Positions 12,129-24,208 of a stretch of DNA of 64,000 bases are shown here, in pieces (positions within the stretch are counted from its first letter, which is position 1; each line of letters opens with the position of its first letter). Source of the stretch: Pseudisothecium myosuroides. Its lineage: Eukaryota; Streptophyta; Bryopsida; Hypnales; Lembophyllaceae. The notes under the pieces are model-generated. The model was not told the origin of the DNA and ran no database searches. It worked only from the letters and a program-made list of their open reading frames with translations. Position numbers and translations under genes: made by a program. The stretch spans positions 1,676,501 to 1,740,500 of the forward strand of contig OX637291.1 in the NCBI GenBank assembly GCA_951799445.1, in the 5' to 3' direction.

Positions 12129-13451
12129 AATATTCAATGTACGATCTCTAGAACCAATATGAGACTCTCAAAGTCTCCTATATTTTGCAAGTGTACATCT
12201 TGTGTAATCAACATCTAGGTTTTTGTTATATACTTTTTGTTCCAAATTTGGGCAGTGTTGATTATGGGTGTACATACCTTATATTCCATATATTACAACA
12301 ATGGATAAAATGAACTTGTACTTTACAAAAAATACCTTACATATTGTAGTTGTAGTCTTGTCTTTCAAATCAATGTCCATTTTTGGATATAGTTCTAAGA
12401 CTATAATTGTGTACACAGATCTTTGCATTAGAAATGTTTGAACAAATTCTCCTCAATAATACTCTGCAATAATGATATCTCCATCTAAGCCTTTGTTGGA
12501 TTGACCTTGTTGTTGACCAATTGTTTGCAATTACAAATATGGTTCTTGTTGCGCGACTTATAGCATACCATCACCCACAAGAAATCACCACATTCCACAT
12601 TCTAGTTGATGTTTTTGAGTTAAACACAAAAACATTAGTTGGAATGTATTGAGTTTCTTCTAGTGCCTTCGGGATTGTTGTAAAAACAAAGTGCCCCTAA
12701 AGTGATAGTCCCTTTTGCCAGGGCCAATATCCTTGGTTCTTTGTGATGTTTTTTTTATTTTTCTAGAATTTTAAATCATCATTATGAATAAACCAAGCTT
12801 GAGAGCAAAGGCGAAGGTGAAGTTGTCAAGTTAAAGGAAAGGGGCTTGCCGTAGTCGATTGTAAAGGACTATACATTCTTGAGATTGTTGAAGTTAGATA
12901 CAAAGATGAAAATTAAGGCAAATGAGACGACACTAGAAGAAAATGGTGGCATCATCCCTAGAAGAATTGCTTATGACAAGACTTAGAAGCTGAAGCAAAC
13001 ACACCTGTAGAAAAGAACTATTAAAAAATTGATGAGAAGGAAATTGGCGTAGCAACAACCTTCCCAAAAAATATTTGAAATATAATGGTAGATGCAACCG
13101 CAACAATAAAAGGATAAATTTTGGAGGTAAGGCAACACAAGTTATAGAGGGGGTAGAGAAGGAAGGCGTCAAAATATAATGGACACATTAGTGTAGACTA
13201 AAACCATGGCATATAATTTGAAGAAGGTAGATGCAAAGCAGGGGTAGCATTTATGGAAGGAGGGCCATCTCAAGCAATTCTAATTTTCAGTAGTAGGCCA
13301 AAATGCCCATTGAAGCTCTTAAAGATTCAAAGCAATCTTTTGGATTTTTTGTTTATGCAAATCCTACTCTCTATTGGTTTAGAGCCAGTAAAATTTTATA
13401 GTGACATTGTTTCTGTTGGTGACACTAGTTTCACATTGTTACTAACTGATA

Positions 13452-13750
13452 CAGTAGAACCTCTCTAAGTCAATACTACGTAAGCCAATAAACCTCTCTA
13501 ACAAAATAGTCCTAGCTTGGGGAATATAATAAGTGGTAGAAAAAAATGAGAGCCCGCTAAGGACGGGAAAAACCTAAAACAAGTTTTCTAGTCATGAAGA
13601 GGTCCTTCTTTTCTTCAAGATGTGCTACTTGTACAGCTTCAGCAGCTTCTTACACGTACATGTGCAAATTCTTAAATGCACAGACCCTCTTTAAATCAAT
13701 GAACCTCTCTATTGTAATATTGGCCCTGCTACTTTAGAGAGGTTCAACTG
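13452..13750. mobile_element. Emigrant/pogo-like MITE, complete
   Basis: This 299-bp element begins CAGTAGAACCTCTCTAA and ends TTAGAGAGGTTCAACTG, flanked by TA on both sides (13450-13451 and 13751-13752). AACCTCTCTA blocks recur inside. It is non-coding and belongs to the same family as 37091-37280. Confidence 0.8.
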
Positions 13751-13752
13751 TA

Positions 13753-15579
13753 GGACAAATTAATATATTAAAAATAGTTTGAATAAGATGGGGTGACTAT
13801 CTATTGAAAAGATGCAAGCAGGTGTTGTTCCTGCAATTTCTTTTCCCTCCCCCTTTGAAAAAATCCAAAGCCATTGATATTGATTTAACCCCCCCTCCAA
13901 TTCCATTGATCTCCAATTAAAAAAGTAAACAGTTGCCATTGATTACAGTTGTGAGAGATGATCGGATGCATAGTACCTCAAAAGACATATGTATTGCTTT
14001 AAATGTGTGTCTGATTAGAAGTTTTGTTGGTATTCTTTGCTGTCAGTTATGTTTTGATACTACTTCAATTAATTTTTTAATGCTACAAAGGAAACAACAG
14101 AAAGAGAGATCAAGCAAGAAATCAAGCCATTTTGTACCTCCAATGAGATCTTGAAGGTATGTTTTTGATTTCCACTCCTCATTGAATCTCCACCAAATAC
14201 AAAATTTGTAATTTTTATTTATTTATTTATAATTTATAATATATATGCTTTCTCTGGATTGGATGCTAGAATATCTTTGCTCTTTTTTTATACTTGGAAA
14301 ATATTATGTGTAGATATTGAAGGTCAACGTAGGTCACGAGCACTTCATTTGGTATTGCCTGGCAATATAATCCATAGAATTTATCAATTTTCAAGTACTC
14401 CTGGAATTCACCAATTTTTTTGTAAATTCTAAGGTTTGCAAGGATATGTGATTAATTGGCCAATTATAGAAACAGTCTCAACCTCGCCATTGTGAAAGAT
14501 TAACTAAAATTGCCTTGTTGACATTTTTGTTGTTTGAAGAGTGCAGGAATGCAATTAGAAGTACTACAAAATAAGAGCTCCGAAGGTTGGCAACACGTCT
14601 TGTAGAATTTATTAGAATTCAAGTGCTCTTGAAATTCTTGAGATTTTTCATAAATTCTAGGGCTTGCAAGGGTATGTGTTTGATGTTGAAGTAGGGACAA
14701 GGGCACAATTGAGGCACATTTTTTGAGGTCAGCTGTCAAGTTTCGTTCTTGTAATTAATAGTATACATCTTTGTTTCAACCTCCCAAATGCATGTGTTTT
14801 TCAACTTGTAGGGGGTTTGTACTTATGTCTTGATTTTTAAGTTTAGTCAAAAAGGAATTGCTTGTTTACAAAGATTAAATGAAGATTTGTATACGAATGT
14901 TTATTATAAGAGCATTTGCAAATTCATTGCACCTCATATTTTGTAACAATTGCATATTTGAATGGCATAAGTTTTTGGAAAGAAAGTGATTGTTTATAGA
15001 GATACTCGAATCATAATGGCAAAGATGGAATGAGATTTCATAGTAGAGTATGTTCAAAATTTGAATGCTGGAATTTTATAATAATTTTATAATTATTATT
15101 TTTCAAATGTTGTAGGAAAGAGGCAAAAGGGGACAAAGAAGGAGAATGAGACATGAAATTGAAGACAAGGTTGTTGAAGAGATTATTTAGCAATTTAGGA
15201 TTGAATATAAAAATATTACATTCAATAGAAAAATGGGTAGTTTATACCTTTGAGAATTTGTGTAAAATTTTTACAACCAATGGAAAATTGACATGTGTAC
15301 CTTTCTTATAATCATTTATGGTTTTTATTGTTTTTGACATGGTTTGACACTATTACTATCCCTATCACCTCAAAAGAGGCAGTAACTGCATGTATACAGA
15401 AAAATAGTTTGAATAAGATGGGGTGACTACAAACAAGAAGCAGTAACTACCTATACACAAAAAAATAGTTTGAACAAGATAAGGTGATTACAAAGTGTCC
15501 TTTTTAGGAGCGATCCTTCTTATACGGATGTTGAAACTTTGAAAATATTTTTCCTTCAATTTTCCTTGAAAGCCTCGAC
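13753..15579. other. AT-rich, gene-free stretch
   Basis: No recognisable gene. A phrase AAAATAGTTTGAATAAGATG recurs near 13770, 15403 and, slightly changed, 15465, pointing to local repeat debris. Confidence 0.5.
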
Positions 15580-15582
15580 AAA

Positions 15583-17049
15583 CACTACAAGAAAAAGGGG
15601 CCCTAATTAATAGAAGATCAATGCATTTACTTTAATTATGACAAAAAAATTTGGGCTTAGTTGATTTGGCAGTCGTCTAAACATCAATTAACATAATTTT
15701 GTTGATTTGACCAAAAAAATATTTGCTTAGTTGATTTGGATCAATCTTCTAAACATCATTTTTATTTTTCCACATATCATTACAATAGGGCAGGGTCGGC
15801 AGAAAATAATTATTCAAAAGTAAGCCAAAAAATAAAAAAATTGATTAAGAGAAATTGTCAAATTCAACAAGAATTAAACAACCAAGATGTTGTCAAAAAT
15901 GAAAATGTTCAATGTTAGTAAGAAAGTCCAAAATAGAATCCAATGACTATTTACCATCAAGTAATTTTTAAATGGCATGGAAAAGGACTTTCTTCCTTGA
16001 CATGTAGAGAGTATGTTAGGTAGAGAAGTCGTTTTTTTAATGAAATCCATTGTCTATCATGAATCCTCAAAGGATATGGGACAATTTGAAGATGAGAGCT
16101 TCACCGCTCATTATCAAAATGTAGGAATTGTGTGCAAAATAGAATTTTAGACCTCATTTTAGCGTAATAAAATAAATTTTTTCAAAAAAACTTTTACTAA
16201 GAAAAATTATGAAATAAATCCAACATTCATTTGCAAAAATCCGTTTGAAGTTTCAAGCCTCCAATAAAAAGTTATAGACAAATTTCAGAGAGGGTGTTTG
16301 AAAATTGTCAAAAAAAATGTCCCTTCCAACCCCTCTCTAAAATTTGACCATGACTTTTGATTGGAGTATCGAAATCTAAAATGGATTTTTGGAGATAAAA
16401 GTTAGTTTGATTTTACACATTATCTTAGTTCAAAGTTTTTTGTAAAAAATTATTTTAGACTACCTAAATGAGGTCTAAAATTTCAATTTTTAACCACAAT
16501 TCTTACTTTGGGCTTAACTATGAGTAGTAGAGCTCTTACTAATCCTAACTCACATATTCCATATCAGTTGTCTTACCTCCTACCATCCCACTAGTATAAA
16601 GAGCTTGTCTTTTCTTCCCTTCGTACACTAAGGTAAGTGATATTCAAAGTTCAATTGATGATTATAATTGAATACTTAGAATATAGTGCTGATTTTTGTA
16701 AATTACATTTTAATTAAATATTAATTTAATTTACTTATTAATTAATTAACTTAAAAAAATTTAATCCATTATTTGGCATTAATGGGTTGGCTACTTATGT
16801 GGCAGTCTAACTTGCGTGGTGAGTTTGTTGACGAGGCAGTCTTGCCTGCGTGGCAAGTTTTGCTTACATGACAACCTATGTGGCAGATTTTTAAATAGTA
16901 ATTTATTTTGTTAATTTTGACAAAATTTAGAAAAAATTAACATAAAAGTATTGATTACTATCCGAATCAAAATGTCGTAATCAACTGTCCAAATTAACAT
17001 ATATTTTTTGATTTTCCTGTTGAATCGGACACTGAATTTTCTAGTTGTG
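15583..17049. mobile_element. Non-autonomous CACTA element
   Basis: The left end reads CACTACAAGAAAAAGGGG. The right end, read inward, is CACAACTAGAAAATTCAG, matching the CACTA consensus with a few changes. AAA flanks both sides (15580-15582 and 17050-17052), the 3-bp duplication typical of CACTA/EnSpm, although AAA is weak evidence in AT-rich DNA. No transposase frame is present. A foldback (16122-16505) is nested within. Confidence 0.65.
16122..16505. repeat. Foldback element nested in the CACTA element
   Basis: The ends share AGAATTGTG and TTTTAGACCTCATTT in inverted orientation. The arms stay partly complementary toward the centre, around the AGAGAGGG and CCCTCTCT blocks. It is non-coding and probably a MITE. 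Confidence 0.6.
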
Positions 17050-17710
17050 AAAGCTTCATCTATCCCAAGTTGTTACATATTTTTTGGAACCTCTGAGAGA
17101 TGAAAAATGAATTTCTAATGTCAACATTCCAAGAAGAACAAAATGCATTCAACGCTTGTACTTGAATGCCTCTTCAAAGACTAAAAAATGATATGAAGGC
17201 ACCCAAAAGTGAATCCAAATATATAGTTTATAATGTGTTTTGTCATGTCTCTTTAGAAACAATCATGGGACCTAGTGTGGGACTTGATATAAACATATTC
17301 TTCATATACACCAATCATAGAAAGCAAATAGTTAGAATTCTTCTCTTTGTAAGGTAGGTGTCCCCCAAACGCCATTTTTTGTTGTTTTGCCTAGCTACTA
17401 TTACGTTACAAAAACTCTGAACCCTGCACAAAGCCATTTGATTTTCGGTTGTAGTGCAATTACAAGGGAAACAAAAATAAATTTAAGTTTTTTTTTCAAT
17501 TTTTTTTTGAAATCACTAGTCTGACGTGGCGCTACTAGTGATTACATGAATTCAAAAAAAAAAATTAAAATTAAAATTTCCCCCCCTACAATTGCACTAC
17601 TGTATGCATTCAAATGGCCTTCTACTGGCTTGAAATTTTTCCTAATGTTAGATTAATAAAATTTTCATGTTTTCTTGTTGGCAAGTGAAACAAGTTCCAA
17701 TGCATTAAAG

Positions 17711-17743
17711 CATTAGAAAAGTTTTGGGGTCACTGAGAGGCCC
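17711..17743 (+). repeat. Left terminal inverted repeat of the giant element
   Basis: It starts CATTAGAAAAG and continues TTTTGGGGTCACTGAGAG. It pairs with 35776-35808. The bases just outside (GCATTAAAG) do not repeat beside the right end. Confidence 0.75.
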
Positions 17744-18172
17744 CCTGAGCCCAAAATTGGGCAGCTGTTTTGAGCGGGAAACGTACATGACACATCGAAA
17801 AATCGTGCTGGCACATAAGGTGCCACTTTGCTGCCTTGTTGAGTGGTTTGTAAAGTTCGCAGCCAATCACTGAGCTCCAGTCCTGTGCTTGGGTACAGTA
17901 GACAACATACATCCGCATGTGTGATTAGACGTACTCTCAATATTTTAGTAGAGCCACGGCCTTTGAAAAAGATTAAAAAAAACAACGTTGTCCTAGCCAG
18001 TCTGAATAAACAAACTATAGATTTATAGCGGGAATCTGATGACATGGATTAATGGTGCACAAGCTAAGTATGTAATCATCCTCTTTCCCCCCCAGGTGTC
18101 TTTGATATTTAGTTTCAAAAGTTTTGAGGGGAGAAGTTGTTTTGCTGTAGCAAGTTACTTTGCTGTAGCTAG

Positions 18173-19402
18173 ATGTCGAAGCCACTGGATGAGGTCCATA
18201 GTGTCGTGCTCCACAACACTGTGGATGCACGTGGTAAGTATATTCCACTGCGCGTAGAAATTGGATCATGGGTGACATTGAGAGCAGCCGAAACAGATCC
18301 ATGGTCTCAGGATGCTAGGGTTCATGGTGTTGACACATTTGCTGGAGCATGGAAGGCCCAAATTTTGGAGTTTAGGTTCAAAGTGGAGGTGCAACGGGGG
18401 AAAAATGTACTGCAGCTTGATGCTATCAAGGTGCGACATGCTTATCAGCGGCGGCAACTACAGCTTGATCCGGCGACTTTTGCCAACGAGCCACGTGCAT
18501 GCAATCTGCTGAATATGTCCTACTGGGACGACTGGGTTGATCCAGCGGCAGTAATAGATGTCATTCTTGTCGTACATCATGAGGTTGGAGAGGCTGCAGT
18601 GCGTAATGGCCGTAGTCATAAGCAGCTGTTAGATAATGGTACTTTTTTTCTGAAAGCCATCTATGTTCCTCAATCTGGCACTTCCTTGTATGGTAGTCTA
18701 GAAGAATTGCCACTGCCGGCTCTTGATGATCCGCATTGGCCCCTCCCGGACATGCACACCTCAGAGGCTTTCAGAGCTAAGCTTGCGGTGGACATTGCGG
18801 AAGCAATGAAAGGGGGAACTGGTAGTAAAGCGGCACATGTGAAGTGGTTCATGCCTGTGCACGTCATGGTGGACTTCTTTGCCGTAGCAGACAACGTACG
18901 TCGCACTTCCACGATGTACATCATCAAAGCACCATCAACTACAGTTCTGAATAGTTTAATGGATGCTGGATGGGACGAGAAGTTCCAAACAGGGCAAGAC
19001 GTGCTTAAGTTGACCGTTAGCAAGTCTAGTATGGTTTTCCGCTATTATTTAGCTCGACAGGTGTTGTATCTCAATTTTCAATATGTGCGCTACAGGAAGG
19101 AGGGTAGTGTTTGGGTGCCCATCGATCAGGGTTTAGGGTATCAGCACATGATACCCATCACAGTTGAGTTTGGAGGAAAAGAGTTGCCCAGTTTTGAGGT
19201 TGGTTCACTTTGGCTAGTTTCGCACATTCGAGAGGAGATCTCAATTCTGCTTCCGCGAGAGGTCATCCCCGAGTACTACAACCTTGTTGTGAAGCGCCCT
19301 CGTTTGGCTGATTTTAAAATCAATGCTCGATCTGAGCGAAGCACAGAAATCAAAGCGTTTTTGTTGGGGAAGTCCAATACCCTGAAGATAGTCCCATGCT
19401 GA
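18173..19402 (+). CDS. Giant-element ORF1, unknown 409-aa protein
   Basis: This is an uninterrupted 409-residue frame with balanced composition, clearly GC-richer than its surroundings. I do not recognise the family. The N-terminal ~100 residues contain GSWVTLRA, HGVDTFAGAWKAQILEF and AIKVRHAY, a beta-rich pattern that could be a small chromatin- or nucleic-acid-reader fold. The middle has RTSTMYIIKAPSTT. The C-terminal ~80 residues (LWLVSHIREEISILLP, EYYNLVVKRPRLADF, ending NTLKIVPC) have a strand-helix-strand rhythm reminiscent of a beta-grasp domain. Both fold ideas are inference. No signal peptide or membrane segment is seen. It is the gene nearest the left end and faces RING protein 1. 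Intact, unlike the transposase. Confidence 0.8.
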   Translation: MSKPLDEVHSVVLHNTVDARGKYIPLRVEIGSWVTLRAAETDPWSQDARVHGVDTFAGAWKAQILEFRFKVEVQRGKNVLQLDAIKVRHAYQRRQLQLDPATFANEPRACNLLNMSYWDDWVDPAAVIDVILVVHHEVGEAAVRNGRSHKQLLDNGTFFLKAIYVPQSGTSLYGSLEELPLPALDDPHWPLPDMHTSEAFRAKLAVDIAEAMKGGTGSKAAHVKWFMPVHVMVDFFAVADNVRRTSTMYIIKAPSTTVLNSLMDAGWDEKFQTGQDVLKLTVSKSSMVFRYYLARQVLYLNFQYVRYRKEGSVWVPIDQGLGYQHMIPITVEFGGKELPSFEVGSLWLVSHIREEISILLPREVIPEYYNLVVKRPRLADFKINARSERSTEIKAFLLGKSNTLKIVPC

Positions 19403-19852
19403 TGCTTAATTAGCTCACATCTGGTTTAGGCAGAAGCTTGCTGTAGACATTCAGAGGAGGTTTAAGAATTGCAAAACTGTACTTGATCTCGAAAGAGCAT
19501 TTGCAATTGTAATTAAATGTCTACATTTGTCTCTTCTACTTGATTTTGGAACTACATTTGTAAGCATTTGTCTCTTTGTTTGAATGAAGCAGATTACGTT
19601 GCTTTAGCATTTCAGCCATCATCAGTAAACAAAAGCCAAATTTTGTCTCCTAATTTGATACATTGAGTTTATACAGATTGACCACATTGAGTTCATACTA
19701 CACCATTTATTGCTTTTAGTATAGTGGACACTAAATGCCAGTTCATACACCAATTGTGAAGTAGACAATTAGTGTAGTAATAAAAACTATACACCAAATA
19801 CTAATCACTACAGTATTAGTGAGTGCTTTTGGTTTAGTAGTTGGCATTTAGT

Positions 19853-20373
19853 ATTTGGCATTTAGTCTAATGATATATATACTATATCCTAGGAGGTCAA
19901 GTTTGGCTAAAAATAATTCTAAAAATTGCTTCCAAAAATGTTTAGATATATGGTTTAGAAATATCATAAAGGAATTTGTTTTTGAAGAATATTCTATTTT
20001 TAGACATCTATTGAACTTCTATTTTGGAAAAAAATAATTATTCAGCATAAGAGTGCCGAAACTGACCCTAGAGTACGATATACATTTGGAAAATAAAAGT
20101 TTTGGAAAATGAAACTTTTGAAGAATGAAGCTTTTGGAAAACGAAATTCTTTGAAAATGAAACTTAAAGAAACTGAAGCTTCTAGAATATGAAATCTATA
20201 CTTTAGGACTTCAACTTTAAAAATATGTACCCTATGTAAAAGCATTCTTTTAAAAAGTGATTTTGTAAGTTTTGTACTTTTAATTTCACTTTCGGGTACT
20301 GGCCTTTTATTTTTTGTTTCTCTTACTTTCAATTTTAGATAACTAAATTTTACCTTTTATTTTTATATTTTTT
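19853..20373 (+). repeat. Direct repeat, copy 1 of 2
   Basis: It starts near GGCATTTAGTCTAATGATAT and ends in a CTAAATTTTACCTTTTA block. Copy 2 follows at 20639-21150 with scattered changes and a missing ~30-bp block. It is non-coding, with many AAGCTTTTGGAAAA-type motifs. Confidence 0.8.
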
Positions 20374-20638
20374 TCACTATATTTTTTTTATTTTTTTACA
20401 TTTAGGTGAATGACTTTATTTTTACATTCACTTATAGGTGACTCTTTTATTTTGACTTTTATTATTAATAGGTAACTAACCAATGATCCTAAAATCAATT
20501 TATGAAAATTAGTAGAAATGCTACAACCTGCCCTTTCAAGTAGTTGAGTAAGCCTATTCAAGCACGTTATATGTGGAGGTACCTAGATCATACCGGAAAT
20601 ATCCGTGACATATTTAGATGATACACACGTAGCATTCA

Positions 20639-21150
20639 ATATTTAGCATTTAGTCTAATGATATATATATCGTATCCTAGGGTCAAGTTTGGCTAAAAAT
20701 AAATCTAAAAATAGCTTTCAAAAAATGTTTAGATATATGGATTAGAAATATCATCAAGAAAAAAAGAATTTTGAAGAATATTCTATTTTTAGACATTTGC
20801 TGGACTTCTATTTTGGAAAAAATAATTATTCGGCATAAGAGTGCCGAAACTGACCCTAGAATATGGTATACATTTGGAAAATAAAAGTTTTGGAAAATGA
20901 AATTCTTTGAAAATGAAACTTAGGGAAATTGAAGCTTCTGGAATATGGAACTTTTGAAATTTTTACTTTAGGACTTCAACTTTAAAAATATGTAACCTAT
21001 GTAAAAGCATTCTTTTGAAAAAGTGATTTTGTAAATTCTGTACTTTTAATTTCACTTTTCGGTACTGGCCTTTTATTTTTTGTTTCTTTTACTTTTAGTT
21101 TGAGATAACTAAATTTTACCTTTTACTTTTATAATTTTTTTTTTAATATT
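20639..21150 (+). repeat. Direct repeat, copy 2 of 2
   Basis: Same order of blocks as 19853-20373, including CATAAGAGTGCCGAAACTGA and ACTTTAGGACTTCAACTTTA. The divergence suggests an old duplication or two insertions of one family. Confidence 0.8.
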
Positions 21151-21618
21151 TTAATATTTTTTAAGAGAAGGTAATATCTAAAGTAATGGTACGGAAGCAT
21201 CTACTATTGTGCTGGACAATGTATAGCAAGAGAAGTAGCAACAGCAGCTTGACATGACACAAAGTTCACTTCTTTTCTCTCTTAAAAAATACTACAGTTG
21301 TCAAGGCGGGCAAGCTGCAGCATGTCTCAAAGTACAAGATGAGTTTCAGCGAAAAAATGGAAGCTTTTTTCATCACACCTGAAAGCACATCACATTGCAA
21401 TCTCTAGCATGAGCCCCTGCCCAAGAAAGTCAACAGTCTTTTTAAACTGGTCAAACCTCTTGATCTCCGAAACAATCACTAATTCTTATAATTGAACTTG
21501 ACAGCATCCTCACATTAGTCCTTCCACTTCACATTTTACGGTTACTTGTGTCATGCAATGACCTAATTCGCCACATTCTTTCTTGCAAATTATTCATCGT
21601 TTGAAGATTCCTGGTTGT

Positions 21619-22182
21619 CTCGGGGGGTGCACTTAGTTCTACTTCAACAAACCACGTGCGAACAAGTGGTTTCTAATAAACTATAATTTCAACCTAAAAT
21701 TTTGAGCATTGTTTAATAATGACTATAGGTTTCTATTGCCAAAATTTCCAACTCAAATAAAAAATGAAATGATTTCTAGAAGAAGTTGAAAATGAACTAA
21801 AATGGTATGAATTTCAACTCAAATATTTATAGAGAACACATTTAGATGACTATTGCATTAATATTCAACTCAAAATGAGCTTTCAATAGAGATTTATTTT
21901 CAAGAATTTTTTGTTCATTTTTTAGACAATTTTTTCTTATATAATATAGGGGTGTGAAAGTTATTTTTCAGTTCTACAGTGTATCTTTTTACTTCAAAAA
22001 TTTGTAACTAATTATGATGAAGAAATAAAAATATCAATAATTCAAAACATAAACTTTCAAAGTAGGAAAATGTATTCATATTTTTTTTATTTGATTTTAT
22101 TTAAAATTCAAAAAGTAAATAGGGGGTCCAAAGTTTTGTTCGCACGTGGTTTCTTATGGACACTCTAAGTGACCCCCCCGAG
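21619..22182. mobile_element. hAT-like MITE nested in the giant element
   Basis: It starts CTCGGGGGGTGCACTTAG and ends CTAAGTGACCCCCCCGAG. A perfect 8-bp duplication CTGGTTGT flanks it (21611-21618 and 22183-22190). Internal sequence matches the MITE at 7645-8382 in reverse orientation, but with the 174-bp segment present only once. No coding capacity. Confidence 0.87.
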
Positions 22183-22732
22183 CTGGTTGTCCGCCAATGA
22201 ATAAGGTCATTCCAGGGTTAATCAACTTCTTTGCTTGATTGTTGTAACACATTCCACGTGTCTTTGATCCGTGGTCACGCTGCCCAATACCAACAACTTA
22301 ATCTGATTCAAAAAATTAGGTACAGAGTGTACGTACCATTTAGATATATATTTCAGCTGCTACAGCAACCATTCCTTATACTAATATGCCTAGGTACAAA
22401 TTGTTTCACGTACTTAAAGAAAACTTTGACTCATCTACATAAACAAGTTTAACAAACGTGTTAATCAACATTTACAAGAATACAACATTAACAGTCTGAA
22501 AACAAAGTTCTATACTTCATTGTTTGCAAATTAAGCCTTTGAGTGTCATAAGGTCTAGCACTATGTTCACAATACAAGCAACGATGTTGCTAACCAAGCT
22601 GCAGATTAAGCTAATGTTGCTAATCAAGCTGCAGACTCTTTGTCACAATCAGCTGTAGGCTCTTTGTCACAATCAGTTGCAAGCTCTTTGTCTTCAGCGC
22701 AACTACAAAGGAAATCAGGCACTGGAATGTTG

Positions 22733-24208
22733 TCATCCTTGCTTGGTGGCTCGTAAGAAGCTCGAGAAGAAATTACAGTCGGTATGGTGGTGTGGCTCCA
22801 TCCGTCCCCCAAATTGTGCCACCCACGGGCCTGCAAGATGAATTGGTGATGAAGCAAGGTGAGGATCCTTGCACTGCTTGCACTTGTAATCTTGACCTGC
22901 CATCAGCTCCGCCACGCATGGAGCATGCAAAAAACACCCACAAGATGACAAAACGGCGGCTCTCCACACAAATCCTAAACCACAGTAAGCACAAGTGTCT
23001 TTGCCTTCAATTCCTAAAGGGGGAACAGATGATTGTATTGGATAATCAAACGGCCTCGGTGTTTGGAGTGTGAGCAATTGTCGCCTTGCTTTCGCAACCT
23101 GTGCTTGAGCGCTCGTCAATGCAGCAACAGCCGCTTCGTGTGCTGCACGCTGCGTTGTCACATCTGACTCCAGCTGCAACACCTCCGTCCAAAATGCAGC
23201 GTTTGCCTGTCGCAAAGAAGCAAGCTGAGTTGACAATTCTTCCATTTCGGCAGCTTTCTTAGTATACTCAGCAGCTGGAGCGCATTCACGGAGAAGACGT
23301 TTTGTCTCTTTTGATGCTGCAATGTATGCAGCATTAAGCGCGTCCTCGACGTCGTCATCTTCTCCCTGCATCTTGGCTAAGGCGGCGTCTAATTTCAGGC
23401 GTGTCTCCTGCAGAAGGGCCGCTGTCGCCTCCACTTCATTGGCGCGGATGCTCTCCTCCTCTTGCGCAGCAGTAAGACCTTGAATGGAGGCAGGTGCACC
23501 GAAATCGTTTGCTGCATTGCTTCTGCAAGATAATTCTGAAATTATCTTGCACAAGCCTTCGACTTGGCAGCGCGTTGCCACCGGCCCGAGCTTCTGGGGA
23601 TTACGGCGTTGATTCTTCATTCGATGCGCCATGCGAGACAGTGCTTCCGCGCACCAGTTCACAAGCTTCTGATGAACGAACGTGGCGTAGTACGCCTTCA
23701 AGAATCGCAAAGAGTAGTAAGCATTGTCGGGTTTATTACCGTAGACCTTGAAGTATTGTTGCCCGAATACCTTCAACTGTGTCAGGTCTGTGCACCTCGC
23801 CAACTCGTATTGATTTGGTTGACTGCCCGCCTTCCACACGTCGGTGACTTCCTTGTCGGTGATGAAGGGATACACCTTGGAGACTTCCTTCACTTGCGGA
23901 CCTTCGGCACAGAGACCCACCTGCATAGTGAAGAACTGGTGCCCGTACTGTGCGTCACGCCCAAGTAGCATGGGTGCTGCGGCAACCATACACTCGTACA
24001 AATTGTTTTGGATATTCGCGAGGTCGAACGGCTCATCAAACTCCTCCGTGGAAATCCCCCGCACAGTCAGTGCCTCGCTCTCACTGGCACCTGAAGAGGA
24101 GTCATCCTCCGCGTGATCATCTGGTGGAGGCTGAAGCATTGGCGTTCGGCTACAGCTCCCCTTCCGCTTCCGCTTCCGCGTCTCCTCCTTTTTCTGTCGT
24201 GACGTCAT
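22733..24208 (-). CDS. Giant-element RING-like coiled-coil protein 1
   Basis: This 491-residue frame is uninterrupted. Residues 6-17 are strongly basic (KKEETRKRKRKG) and look like a nuclear localisation signal. About 50-230 is a domain shared with the paralog at 29175-31465 (FDL..I..NL, AP.LLG..A.Y, FF, GL). About 250-380 is alanine/glutamate-rich and probably coiled coil. The C-terminus has a RING-like finger: C406, C409, C423, C425, H428, C431, C443, C446. The CGCFLHAPC centre is C-x-C-x2-H-x2-C, i.e. a RING-H2 arrangement with the first histidine replaced by cysteine. RING proteins are usually ubiquitin E3 ligases, but ligase activity is inference. A PWVAQFG motif follows, also conserved in the paralog. 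The gene converges on ORF1 and appears intact. Confidence 0.8.
   Translation of the reverse strand: MTSRQKKEETRKRKRKGSCSRTPMLQPPPDDHAEDDSSSGASESEALTVRGISTEEFDEPFDLANIQNNLYECMVAAAPMLLGRDAQYGHQFFTMQVGLCAEGPQVKEVSKVYPFITDKEVTDVWKAGSQPNQYELARCTDLTQLKVFGQQYFKVYGNKPDNAYYSLRFLKAYYATFVHQKLVNWCAEALSRMAHRMKNQRRNPQKLGPVATRCQVEGLCKIISELSCRSNAANDFGAPASIQGLTAAQEEESIRANEVEATAALLQETRLKLDAALAKMQGEDDDVEDALNAAYIAASKETKRLLRECAPAAEYTKKAAEMEELSTQLASLRQANAAFWTEVLQLESDVTTQRAAHEAAVAALTSAQAQVAKARRQLLTLQTPRPFDYPIQSSVPPLGIEGKDTCAYCGLGFVWRAAVLSSCGCFLHAPCVAELMAGQDYKCKQCKDPHLASSPIHLAGPWVAQFGGRMEPHHHTDCNFFSSFLRATKQG

Larger units (their letters stand above)
11079..13449. other. AT-rich, gene-free stretch
   Basis: I see no gene. 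It contains a dispersed repeat (11117-11270), a TIR element (11641-12128) and otherwise low-complexity AT-rich DNA. Confidence 0.55.
19403..22732. other. Non-coding spacer between ORF1 and RING protein 1
   Basis: No gene is visible. It holds two direct copies of a 500-bp AT-rich repeat (19853-20373 and 20639-21150) and an hAT-like MITE (21619-22182). Confidence 0.65.
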
